Of a DNA stretch of 14,782 bases, positions 6,608 to 14,236 are shown in pieces. A model generated the notes under the pieces. It had not been told where the DNA came from, did not search any database, and was given only the letters and a program-made list of their open reading frames with translations. The stretch is from CAYUYV01 sp964449455 (GTDB lineage Bacteria; Pseudomonadota; Alphaproteobacteria; JAJFIK01): positions 1 to 14,782 of the forward strand of contig CAYUYV010000127.1 in assembly GCA_964449455.1 (NCBI GenBank), read 5' to 3'. Position 1 is the first letter of the stretch; each line of letters begins with the position of its first letter. The translations under genes and the position numbers were made by a program.

Positions 6608-6682
6608 GGATCGTTTCCTCTTGCCTTTCTGGTCCCGCCATAGCCTAGCCCGCCCGCGCTCTCGAGCAAGCGCCTGACCCAT

Positions 6683-6710
6683 TTGAGAAACAGGGAGCGG
6701 GCGCGATACT
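6683..6710 (+). promoter_or_regulatory. Candidate sigma70-type promoter for the efflux pair
   Basis: TTGAGA (6683-6688, five of six matches to TTGACA), a 16-nt spacer, and GATACT (6705-6710, four of six matches to TATAAT). Transcription would start near 6717, leaving a short leader before the ATG at 6750, which is preceded by AGGGAGG (6735-6741). The site sits in the 142-bp region between divergent genes. Prediction by eye only. Confidence 0.4.
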
Positions 6711-6749
6711 GTGGGGCAAACACGAAAAAAGCACAGGGAGGCAGACACC

Positions 6750-7853
6750 ATGACCGGCATTCTCGACGCCATCCGTCGCCGCGGCGGTCGCGTCGCCCTT
6801 GGCCTTGTGCTCACGGCAAGCGTGCTTGCCGCCTTCCTCTGGTTCCAGGAGCGAAACCGCTGGATCTATGCCACCGATGCCCGGATTAAAGCGACCATGG
6901 TCGGCGTTTCCGCCGAGCTGCGCGGCAAAGTGGCCGAGGTGCCCGTGGAGATTGGCGAGCGCATCCCCTCTGGCACGATCCTGCTTCAGCTTGACGACCG
7001 GGAAGCGCGCTTTCGCCTGGAAGAACTGACCGCGGGTCTTGAAGCCCTCAAGGCGGAAACCCTCATGACTCGCACCCTGCGGGACCAGACGGTCGCTGTC
7101 GCCCAAAGCCGGCTCAATGAACGGCGCGCCGAACTGCTCCGCGCGGAGGCCGACCTCAAAGCCGCCGATGCCCGGCGCCAACAGGCCGAGCGCCAGGCCG
7201 AGCGGGCCCGATCCTTGCGCCAGCGCGGCGTTATGTCGGAAGAAAACCGCGATGAAGCCGAAACCCGGCTCGTGGAGGCCGTGCGCGACCAGGAGGATGC
7301 CAAAGCCCGGATGACCGCCTTTGAGGCGCGCATTGTGGAGGCCGAGGCCAATCTTCTTGAAGCGGAAGTCATCAGCCACCGGATTACCATGCTGAGCCGA
7401 CGCCAGGAGCAAATGGAAAGCCAGATAGAGAGTCAGAAAATCGTCGTGGAGCGCCATGCCATCCGCAGCCCCATTGACGGAGTCGTGGACGAGATCTTCC
7501 TCGATCTGGGCGAACAGGCCCTGCCTGGCTTTAGGGCGGCCCTCGTCCATGATCCCGACTCCGTGTGGGTGGAGGCCAATATCAAGGAAACCCGGATCGC
7601 ACGCGTGCGCCTTGGCGCAGCAGTGCGTGTCGACGTCGATGCCTTCCCGGGCCAGCCCCTTGCGGGAAAGGTGATCCGCATACGGGATGTGGCGACGGGT
7701 GAATTCGCCCTCCTGCCCAGCCCGAACGCAAGCGGAGTCTTCACCAAGATCACCCAGCGCGTCCCCATCAAGATCAGCCTGGCCGAGCATGACCTGACCC
7801 TGCGACCGGGGACCATGGTGACCATCGCCATTGCCGCAGGGAGCGCCCCTTGA
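6750..7853 (+). CDS. HlyD/EmrA-family periplasmic adaptor subunit of a multidrug efflux pump
   Basis: 367 residues, starting at ATG 6750 with AGGGAGG 8 nt upstream; an open frame reaches back to GTG 6711 but has no ribosome site. A short cytoplasmic tail is followed by one membrane anchor (about 15-32), the first half of the lipoyl domain, a long Glu/Arg/Ala-rich coiled-coil hairpin (about 75-225), the second lipoyl half with R-S-P-I-D-G-V-V, and a beta-barrel domain containing V-W-V-E-A-N-I-K-E-T, the EmrA-type signature. Adaptors of this type bridge an inner-membrane transporter to a TolC-like outer-membrane channel, which is not encoded in this window. The stop overlaps the start of the partner transporter gene. 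No dedicated regulator is adjacent. Confidence 0.92.
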   Translation: MTGILDAIRRRGGRVALGLVLTASVLAAFLWFQERNRWIYATDARIKATMVGVSAELRGKVAEVPVEIGERIPSGTILLQLDDREARFRLEELTAGLEALKAETLMTRTLRDQTVAVAQSRLNERRAELLRAEADLKAADARRQQAERQAERARSLRQRGVMSEENRDEAETRLVEAVRDQEDAKARMTAFEARIVEAEANLLEAEVISHRITMLSRRQEQMESQIESQKIVVERHAIRSPIDGVVDEIFLDLGEQALPGFRAALVHDPDSVWVEANIKETRIARVRLGAAVRVDVDAFPGQPLAGKVIRIRDVATGEFALLPSPNASGVFTKITQRVPIKISLAEHDLTLRPGTMVTIAIAAGSAP

Positions 7854-9442
7854 CCGCGGGCGCGCCGTCCGCCGCAATCGAAACAGCGATTCCGGAAAAT
7901 GCAGGCCCCGGCGTGCGCGCCCGGTTCGCCGAATTCGGGACGGCCTACCCGATCATCCTGCTGGCAACCATGCTGACAGGGGCCTTTGCAACCATGCTGG
8001 CGGCGACCATCATCAATGTGGCCCTGCCCTCCATTATTGGCGCATTTGGTCTTGGTCAGGATGAAGCCCAATGGCTTTCAACGGGCTTCCTGGCGGCCTC
8101 CATGGCGGCCATGCTGGCCAATGCCTGGGCCGTCTCAGCCATTGGGGTGCGGAACAGTTTCGCCGCGGCAATGGTCATTTTCGCCGCAGGCTCGTTCCTG
8201 GGTGCCGCAGCCGACTCCCTTGAAATGCTGGTGGCCGCACGGATCATGCAGGGCATCGCCGCGGGGTTTGTCCAACCCCTGCCCTTGATGATGATCTTTC
8301 AGACCTTCGCGGAGCATCGGCGGGGCGCGGCCTTTGGGGTGTTCTCCCTTGGCGTGGTGATGGCGCCGGCGCTGGGGCCGCTGATCGGCGGCATTGCCAT
8401 GGACATTTTTGACTGGCGGTTCGTCTTTCTGGTCACCGCGCCGCTGGCGCTGATTTCCCTACCTGTGGCGGTTCTGGTGCTGCCGCGCCGGGATGTCCAA
8501 GGCAAACGGCCGCCCTTTGACGCCGTGGGGCTGGCGCTGCTCGTGGCCGCCACCTTCACCATGCTGGCGGCCCTGGCCAATGGCAATCGCACGGGCTGGA
8601 GCGATACCGAGACTGTTCTGCGCCTGGTCGCAGCCGGAATCATGGCCGTTGCCTTCATCTCATGGGAAATGGGCCAGACCTTCCCGGTGCTGAATCTCCG
8701 CCTCTTTACAAACCGGACCTTTGTGACCGGCGGTGCGGTCGTGATGCTCCAGGGCTTCGCGATCTATGGCTCAACCTTTCTGATCCCTTTGTTCGTGCAG
8801 GGCCTTCAGGGCTATTCGCCAACCCAGTCCGGCGTGCTGATGGTGCCCGCGGGTGTGGCCATGCTCATCGGCTTTCCGCTGGCCGGTATGCTGTCGGACC
8901 GGGTGGACCCGCGCTGGCTGATCCTGGCGGGTATGGCCACTTTCGGGTTTTCCGCCTGGCTCATGGCCAGCATCACCCTCGACACCTCATTCTGGACCCT
9001 GGCCTGGTGGCTCATCATCAGCCGCATCGGGATCAGCCTTGTGATGCCCACGGGCAACAGAACCGCGATCCGCGATCTGCCCCCCGATCTCATTGGGGCG
9101 GGCGCGGGTGCGGCGAGTTTCTTCATGCAGTTTGGCGGAGCGCTCGGGGTGATCATGCTGGCCCTTCTGCTCCAGCGGCGCACCCTGTTCCACGGCCAGG
9201 CCCTGGCGGCGGCGACCAACGAGGCCAATCCCCAATTTCTGTATGCCCACGAAATGCTCCGCCTGGAAATGCTCGGCGTGCCCCTCTCGCCCCTTCAGGC
9301 CTTCCAGTTCGCCTTCAATGGTATCAGCAGCGTTGTCGCCACGAATGCCAGCATGATGGCCTTCCAGGACTGTTTCCTGGTCACGGCGATCATGTTTATC
9401 GGGGGCATTGTGCTCGCTGTGAGCCTGCCTCGGCGGCGATAA
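7850..9442 (+). CDS. DHA2-family MFS drug:proton antiporter (EmrB-like)
   Basis: 530 residues with about 14 hydrophobic segments, the size and topology of the DHA2 (EmrB/QacA) family of drug:H+ antiporters. Signatures include A-A-T-I-I-N-V-A-L-P-S-I-I-G near the first membrane segment, Q-W-L-S-T-G-F-L, a motif C-like G-V-V-M-A-P-A-L-G-P-L-I-G-G and L-S-D-R-V-D-P-R-W. Start is TTG 7850 in a TTGA overlap with the adaptor stop; AGGGAG at 7838-7843 lies 6 nt upstream. The first in-frame ATG is well inside the region just before the first membrane segment, so TTG is the better choice. It forms a two-gene unit with the preceding EmrA-like adaptor. Substrate range cannot be read from sequence. It ends 28 nt from the convergent hydrolase gene. 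Confidence 0.92.
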   Translation: MTAGAPSAAIETAIPENAGPGVRARFAEFGTAYPIILLATMLTGAFATMLAATIINVALPSIIGAFGLGQDEAQWLSTGFLAASMAAMLANAWAVSAIGVRNSFAAAMVIFAAGSFLGAAADSLEMLVAARIMQGIAAGFVQPLPLMMIFQTFAEHRRGAAFGVFSLGVVMAPALGPLIGGIAMDIFDWRFVFLVTAPLALISLPVAVLVLPRRDVQGKRPPFDAVGLALLVAATFTMLAALANGNRTGWSDTETVLRLVAAGIMAVAFISWEMGQTFPVLNLRLFTNRTFVTGGAVVMLQGFAIYGSTFLIPLFVQGLQGYSPTQSGVLMVPAGVAMLIGFPLAGMLSDRVDPRWLILAGMATFGFSAWLMASITLDTSFWTLAWWLIISRIGISLVMPTGNRTAIRDLPPDLIGAGAGAASFFMQFGGALGVIMLALLLQRRTLFHGQALAAATNEANPQFLYAHEMLRLEMLGVPLSPLQAFQFAFNGISSVVATNASMMAFQDCFLVTAIMFIGGIVLAVSLPRRR

Positions 9443-9470
9443 CGCGGCGCAGGATGCGGCTTGAAGGACG

Positions 9471-10301
9471 TCAGGGCACTTCGATGGACACGGTATATCC
9501 GTCATACCCGACGGTCACATGGTCCGGCACATACTCGCACAAGGTCCGATAATCGAGATCGATGTGCAGATTCGTCAGCACACCATGCGCGACACCAAGA
9601 TCGCGGAACCAGCCCAGGGTCTTGTCCACATGAGAGTGAGTGGTGTGGGGGCGCCAACGCAGGGCATCACAGATAAAGCACTCAACGCCGCGCAGGGCTT
9701 CAAGGCTTTCCCGCGGGAAATCGACCACATCCGCCGAATAGGCCACGGGGCCAAAGCGGAACCCCAGAGACCGGATCAAGCCATGGTCCTGATCCACGGG
9801 CAGAATCTCGATCGGCCCGCCCGGTCCATCGATCACGAAAGGGTGGAGCGGTGCCGGAATGATATGAGCATCGAGAATGGGCGGATAAAAACTGCCCTGC
9901 GGTGTCTCAAAACAATAGGCAAAGCGTTCCCTCATGGTGCGGAAGGTCGTATTGTCCAGATAGACCGGAATGCGCCGGCGCATTTTACCCGCCATATGCC
10001 GCAAATCGTCGATGCCGTGGGTCTGATCCGCATGATCGTGGGTGTAAAGCACCGCATCGAGATGGGTTGTCCCGGTATCAAGAAGCTGCTCCCGCAGGTC
10101 CGGCGCTGTGTCGATCAGGACGGTCGTGAAGGGACCACCGGCGGGTCCAAGTTCCACCAGCGCCGAACAACGGCGCCGACGATTGCGCGGCTCTTTCGGA
10201 TCGCACTCGCCCCAATCGCCGCCCAATTTGGGCACGCCGCTTGAGGATCCTGTCCCCAGGAGGGTGACTGTCAGGATGCGTCCCCCCATGGTCGCGCTCA
10301 C
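9471..10301 (-). CDS. Metallo-beta-lactamase-fold hydrolase (PhnP-like)
   Basis: 276 residues. The N-terminus L-L-G-T-G-S-S-S-G-V-P (14-24) and the metal motif T-H-D-H-A-D-Q-T-H-G (87-96, ligands H88, H90, D92) followed by I-D-D-L-R place it with the PhnP-like phosphodiesterase branch of the fold. Downstream ligand candidates are D-Q-D-H-G, the Y-S-A-D-V stretch and H-T-T-H-S-H near the C-terminal third. Members cleave phosphodiesters; PhnP itself acts on cyclic ribose phosphate, but here there are no phosphonate genes, so the substrate is open. GTG 10301 overlaps the tatD stop as GTGA; ATG 10289 is an equally plausible start four codons in. Last gene of the housekeeping block. Confidence 0.88.
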   Translation of the reverse strand: MSATMGGRILTVTLLGTGSSSGVPKLGGDWGECDPKEPRNRRRRCSALVELGPAGGPFTTVLIDTAPDLREQLLDTGTTHLDAVLYTHDHADQTHGIDDLRHMAGKMRRRIPVYLDNTTFRTMRERFAYCFETPQGSFYPPILDAHIIPAPLHPFVIDGPGGPIEILPVDQDHGLIRSLGFRFGPVAYSADVVDFPRESLEALRGVECFICDALRWRPHTTHSHVDKTLGWFRDLGVAHGVLTNLHIDLDYRTLCEYVPDHVTVGYDGYTVSIEVP

Positions 10302-11101
10302 GCCGCGGCTGTGGCGGGCCGGGCCGCCCTGGTGAACAGTCGAAAGAAATTTTCCGTCGTCTGATGGGCCATGTCTTCCGCGCTCATGCCCCGCGTTTCA
10401 GCCAGAACGGCCGCTGTATGGGCGACGAAGGCCGGCTCATTGCGTTTGCCTCGATGGGGCACGGGCGCGAGATAAGGCGCGTCCGTTTCGACCAGCAGAC
10501 GGTCCGCCGGCAGATCGGCCGCAATGGCCCTGAGATCGGCGGCACGGTTGAAGGTCAGTATGCCGGAAAACGAGACATAAAAGCCGATATCAACCGCCCG
10601 GCGAGCCAGCTCGGCCCCTGAGCTAAAACAATGGAGCAGGCCGGTGAAGGCACCCTTTGCCATTTCCTGCTCCAGAATGGCGGCCGTGTCTTCATCCGCG
10701 TCCCGTGTATGGACCACAAGGGGCAGGCCCGTCTCACGCGCAGCGGCGATATGGGTGCGAAACCGATCTGCCTGAATGTCCCTGGGGCTGCGTTCGTAGT
10801 AATAATCGAGCCCGCTTTCGCCAAGGCCCACCACTTTGGGATGCTCCGTCAGCGCCACAAGATCGGCCACGCTGATGTCCGGCTCCTCGGCCACATGGTG
10901 GGGGTGGATTCCCATGGTGCAGAAGACAGGGTCATGGGCCTCGGCCACGGCGCGCACCTGGTCCGCACGGGTCACATGGGTCGAGATTGTCACCATCGTC
11001 CCGACACCGGCCGTGGCCGCACGCGCCAGCACGCCGGCCCGATCCTCGGCCAGATCCGGAAAGTCCAGATGGCAATGACTGTCGACCAGCATGGGGGTCA
11101 T
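10298..11101 (-). CDS. tatD: TatD-family metal-dependent hydrolase (DNase)
   Basis: 267 residues from ATG 11101, in an ATGA overlap with the holB stop; the open frame extends upstream inside holB but the conserved domain begins right at M-T-P-M-L-V-D-S-H-C-H-L. The TatD metal site is complete: H-x-H (H9, H11), E in G-E-S-G-L-D-Y, H in V-V-H-T-R-D, H in L-L-H-C-F-S-S-G, and D in V-E-T-D-A-P-Y-L-A-P. TatD proteins are cytoplasmic TIM-barrel nucleases of the amidohydrolase superfamily implicated in DNA processing and repair. It is followed with overlap by the metallo-hydrolase gene, the common alphaproteobacterial order. Confidence 0.95.
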   Translation of the reverse strand: MTPMLVDSHCHLDFPDLAEDRAGVLARAATAGVGTMVTISTHVTRADQVRAVAEAHDPVFCTMGIHPHHVAEEPDISVADLVALTEHPKVVGLGESGLDYYYERSPRDIQADRFRTHIAAARETGLPLVVHTRDADEDTAAILEQEMAKGAFTGLLHCFSSGAELARRAVDIGFYVSFSGILTFNRAADLRAIAADLPADRLLVETDAPYLAPVPHRGKRNEPAFVAHTAAVLAETRGMSAEDMAHQTTENFFRLFTRAARPATAAA

Positions 11102-12207
11102 GGCTTTCGGGCCGCCGCTTGCAGAGTGAAAAACGCGCTCAGCAGCAGGTGTTTGCGATCCAGATTGAGGCCCACACCCGCCGCCATGGAGTCCGCGATC
11201 TTGTCCCATGCCTCCAGCCAGGCATCAAGGGGGCGGGTGCTGGCAAGGGCCACCAGGCGCTCCGCGTCGCCCGGCAAAAGGTCAGCCTCGGCCGTGCCGG
11301 TGGCCGCCGCGCGGATGAGCCGCATGGCCCAGCCTTCCAGAAGGCCGCGCACAGTCTCGAAGGTTGCCTCGTCCCCGCGGCGCGATGCGGCATCCGCGAA
11401 TGCGTGAAGGCGCGGGACATCAAGGCGCGGCAACTGTTCGAGCAGCGCGGACAGATCCTCAAACAGCGCTAGCCCGTTGCCCTGGAGCAGGGTCGCGGCC
11501 CGGCCCGCACTGCCCTCTGCGAGGCGTGCCACAAGATCGGCCTTCGCTGCCGGTACCGTGATGTCCTGCTCGGTGAGCACCTGAGACAGGGCCGCCGGGC
11601 TAAGGGGCTTAAGGATCAGCCGCCGACAGCGCGAGCGAATGGTGGGCAAGAGGCGCGCCGGCGCGGCCGCCACCAGGATGATCAAGGCTCGCGGCGGCGG
11701 CTCTTCAAGGGTCTTCAGCAGGGCATTGGCCGCGCTCTGGGTCAGATCATTGGCCCCATCAATGATCGCGACCCGCCAGCCCCCCTCACTCGCATGATGG
11801 CCGAAAAAACTCTGCAGACGGCGCACGGCTTCCACGGGAATGGTCGCTTTCGCCTTGCCCGTCGTCTCATCCACGGGGCGGTGAATGACCACAAGATCCC
11901 CATGACCGCCGGACAGGATGCGGCGAATGCCCGGATGCTGATGGTCAGACTCAAGAGTATCAGGTGACAGGCGCGCTTCGGGCACGAGCACCGCCTTGGC
12001 CAGCCGATAGGCCAGTGTTGCCTTGCCGATGCCCGAAGGCCCGCCAATCAGCCAACCATGGGCCAGCGTGGCTTGGGTCAATGCGGTGGCGAGGAGGTTT
12101 TCAGCCGCCCCATGACCATGGAGGGTTTGCGTTTCCCGGGGATGGCTGCATCCGGCCGTCTGATCCGGACCCGCGCTGTCCCCTTGCAGCTCAGAGCGCG
12201 ACGTCAT
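11098..12207 (-). CDS. holB: DNA polymerase III subunit delta'
   Basis: 369 residues. Clamp-loader AAA+ subunit that helps open and load the beta clamp at the replication fork. Visible features are a Walker-A-like G-G-P-S-G-I-G-K-A-T (55-64), N-A-L-L-K-T-L-E-E-P-P (161-171) and the S-R-C sensor motif (192-194). The zinc-binding cysteine cluster of many delta'/gamma proteins is not seen, as is common in alphaproteobacterial homologues. The start at ATG 12207 overlaps the tmk frame by 17 nt; the first 40 residues are polar and weakly conserved in appearance, so the exact start is less certain than the domain. It ends in an ATGA overlap with tatD; metG is not between them. Confidence 0.93.
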   Translation of the reverse strand: MTSRSELQGDSAGPDQTAGCSHPRETQTLHGHGAAENLLATALTQATLAHGWLIGGPSGIGKATLAYRLAKAVLVPEARLSPDTLESDHQHPGIRRILSGGHGDLVVIHRPVDETTGKAKATIPVEAVRRLQSFFGHHASEGGWRVAIIDGANDLTQSAANALLKTLEEPPPRALIILVAAAPARLLPTIRSRCRRLILKPLSPAALSQVLTEQDITVPAAKADLVARLAEGSAGRAATLLQGNGLALFEDLSALLEQLPRLDVPRLHAFADAASRRGDEATFETVRGLLEGWAMRLIRAAATGTAEADLLPGDAERLVALASTRPLDAWLEAWDKIADSMAAGVGLNLDRKHLLLSAFFTLQAAARKP

Positions 12208-12964
12208 GGCCGCCCCCGCCCCATGATCCCGCGCCTCCAGATCTTCCGCCCCCAGATCTTCTGCCCCCAGGTCCTCCGCCTAATGATGCTCCGCCCTCTG
12301 ATCCTGCGCGGCGCGATGCCAGCGCCGTTGAAACCAGGGCCCAGACCTGTTCAGCGACCGCCTCCGGTTCGGCGCAAGCGTCAATAAGGCGACAACGATC
12401 CGGCTCGGCGGCCGCCACAGCGAGAAAGCCTTCGCGCAAGCGTTCGTGGAAGGCCGACCCCATGCGCTCGAACCGATCTTCGGCGGCGGCACCACTGCGC
12501 GCTGCGGCACGGGCAAGGCCAATATCGACCGGCACGTCGAAAATCAGGGTGAGATCCGGTGTCAGCCCACCCGTTGCTGCCCGATTCACGTTAGCGACCA
12601 TGGTGCGGTCCAGGCCGTGCCCGTGACCTTGATAGATCAAAGTCGAGTCCGAAAAACGGTCGCATAACACGATGCCGCCGGCCTCAAGCACGGGACCAAT
12701 CACCCGGGCCACATGGTCGGCCCGCGCGGCGGCAAACAAAAACAACTCGCTGAGGGGCAGCCACCGTTCCGCCTCACCGCTCACCAGCAGGCCACGGATC
12801 GCATCGGCGCCAGGGCTGCCGCCTGGCTCCCGAGTCACGGTCACCGGAAGACCCTCGGCACCAAGACGGTCTGCGAGGCGGCGGATCTGGGTGGTCTTAC
12901 CGGCACCTTCTCCCCCTTCAAAGGTGATGAAGATGCCGCCGCGAGCTTCTCCCTCAGCCTCCAT
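12191..12964 (-). CDS. tmk: Thymidylate kinase with glycine-rich C-terminal tail
   Basis: 257 residues. Phosphorylates dTMP to dTDP for DNA synthesis. The P-loop G-G-E-G-A-G-K-T-T is at 17-25, R-E-P-G-G at 45-49, the D-R-F-S-D-S motif at 102-107 followed by I-Y-Q-G, and the lid segment D-R-F-E-R-M near 163-168. The enzyme core looks complete by about residue 218, near the usual family length of 205-215. Residues 219-257 are a Gly/Ser/Arg tail encoded largely by degenerate 15-bp repeats (12222-12311), which is unusual. The start overlaps the carboxypeptidase gene by 11 nt and the stop overlaps holB by 17 nt, so the tail is locked into the operon layout. Confidence 0.94.
   Translation of the reverse strand: MEAEGEARGGIFITFEGGEGAGKTTQIRRLADRLGAEGLPVTVTREPGGSPGADAIRGLLVSGEAERWLPLSELFLFAAARADHVARVIGPVLEAGGIVLCDRFSDSTLIYQGHGHGLDRTMVANVNRAATGGLTPDLTLIFDVPVDIGLARAAARSGAAAEDRFERMGSAFHERLREGFLAVAAAEPDRCRLIDACAEPEAVAEQVWALVSTALASRRAGSEGGASLGGGPGGRRSGGGRSGGAGSWGGGGHDVAL
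12222..12311. repeat. Degenerate 15-bp tandem repeats in the 3' end of tmk
   Basis: Six consecutive 15-bp units around the plus-strand consensus CCAGATCTTCCGCCC. The best pair, 12237-12251 and 12252-12266, differs at one base; 12267-12281 and 12282-12296 differ further, and the outer units 12222-12236 and 12297-12311 are weak. Because 15 is a multiple of three, expansion adds five codons per unit without a frameshift and yields the Gly-rich tail of thymidylate kinase. Confidence 0.7.
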
Positions 12965-14201
12965 TCGGCTGGGCCTCGGCCGCCGGCTTCGGGGCCGGTT
13001 TGCTGGAGAAAATCAGATGGTCGAGGCCGAGAAGAGCCTTGCCGAAAATACCCAGTTCCGGAACATCTGCACCGGCGTAAACGGGCGCGCGCACCGGCTC
13101 CAGGCCTGGTGCTTCCACGGTCATGGTGCCGATCTGAGTGCCTTTGGCGATGGGCGCCTTCAAGGGCGACTGGTAAGCCAGACGGATCTTGATGTCTCGG
13201 CGCACCGACCGGTGAATAAAGGCCGTAATGTTGCGATCGGTGACGGCTTGAACCTGGGGACTGCGCCCATGGAACACGTCGATATTTCCGACCGGATCGC
13301 CGGCCGCGAAGAGACGCTCCTGCGTGAAACTGGCAAAGGCGATGGACATCAGCCGCTTCGTTTCGCGCGCCCGGACCCGGTCCGATGACAGGCCGTTCAC
13401 GACCATGATGACCCGCCGGCCATCCTGCCGGGCCGTCCCCACGAGCCCATATCCCGATTCCTCAGTATGCCCCGTCTTGAGACCATCGGCGCCCCGGAAG
13501 GAGTAAATCAGCGGGTTGCGGTTGTTCTGGGTAATACCGTTCCAGGTGAAGCTCTGCTCGGCAAAAATGGGCAAAAAGTCCGGAAAGGCGGTGATCATAT
13601 AACGCGCCAGCAGGGCCAATTCACGGGCCGTCATGCGGTGGTTTGGATCGGGCCAGCCCGTGGAATTGGCGAAGACGGATCGCTCGAGCCCAAGCTCGCG
13701 CGCCCGGGTGGTCATCATCTGGGCGAAGTTTTCTTCCGTGCCCCCGATTGCCTCGGCCACCGCGATACAAGCGTCATTCCCGGACTGAACAATAATGCCG
13801 CGCAGGATGTCACGCACGGGCACTTCGGAATTGACCTTGGCAAACATGGTGGAGGAGCCCGATGCCGCCCCGCCTTTGCGCCAGGCGGTTTCACTGACCA
13901 AGATTGGGTCATCAAGGCCGATCCGGCCCTCCTTCAGGCGCTCGAAAAGCATGGTCAGCGTCATGAGCTTACTCATGGATGCTGGCGCCATCAGCGTATC
14001 CGGATTTTTCGAATACAGGACCTGCCCCGTGTCCACATCCATCAGGATGGCATATTCCGCGGGCGTATCGACCATCTCCGCGGAAGCGGGCCCGCTTGTC
14101 AGCACAGCCACAAGCGCCCAGCACAGGGCAAGCAGCCAGGCGACGGGGCGCGGCGCAGGTCGGCCGGCGATCACGGGTTGGGCGTCCTGAAGGCCAGTCA
14201 T
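12954..14201 (-). CDS. D-alanyl-D-alanine carboxypeptidase (PBP5/6-type, peptidase S11)
   Basis: 415 residues. Removes the terminal D-Ala of peptidoglycan pentapeptides in the periplasm. An N-terminal signal peptide (hydrophobic about 20-36, cleavage likely after A-S-A at 41) is followed by the three penicillin-binding motifs: S75-M-S-K78, S140-G-N142 and K242-T-G244. The PBP5 C-terminal beta domain follows (about 290-390), including L-K-A-P-I-A-K-G-T. The end (P-A-P-K-P-A-A-E-A-Q) is a Pro/Ala tail; the amphipathic membrane anchor of PBP5 is not obvious. ATG 14201 has GGGAG at 7-nt spacing. It lies 35 nt after the SPOR-protein gene and overlaps tmk by 11 nt, in the order common in alphaproteobacteria. 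Confidence 0.94.
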   Translation of the reverse strand: MTGLQDAQPVIAGRPAPRPVAWLLALCWALVAVLTSGPASAEMVDTPAEYAILMDVDTGQVLYSKNPDTLMAPASMSKLMTLTMLFERLKEGRIGLDDPILVSETAWRKGGAASGSSTMFAKVNSEVPVRDILRGIIVQSGNDACIAVAEAIGGTEENFAQMMTTRARELGLERSVFANSTGWPDPNHRMTARELALLARYMITAFPDFLPIFAEQSFTWNGITQNNRNPLIYSFRGADGLKTGHTEESGYGLVGTARQDGRRVIMVVNGLSSDRVRARETKRLMSIAFASFTQERLFAAGDPVGNIDVFHGRSPQVQAVTDRNITAFIHRSVRRDIKIRLAYQSPLKAPIAKGTQIGTMTVEAPGLEPVRAPVYAGADVPELGIFGKALLGLDHLIFSSKPAPKPAAEAQPNGG

Positions 14202-14236
14202 GCGGATCTCCCATTCGTGTCTTTTGGGTGGGCTTG

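Noticed and set aside
6645..7877. Minus-strand frame of 410 codons opposite the EmrA-like adaptor gene
   Set aside because: It has no recognisable motif and lies opposite a well-supported HlyD-family gene with a good ribosome site.
8662..9552. Plus-strand frame of 296 codons inside the EmrB-like gene
   Set aside because: It has low-complexity composition, no hydrophobic pattern and full overlap with a clear transporter gene.
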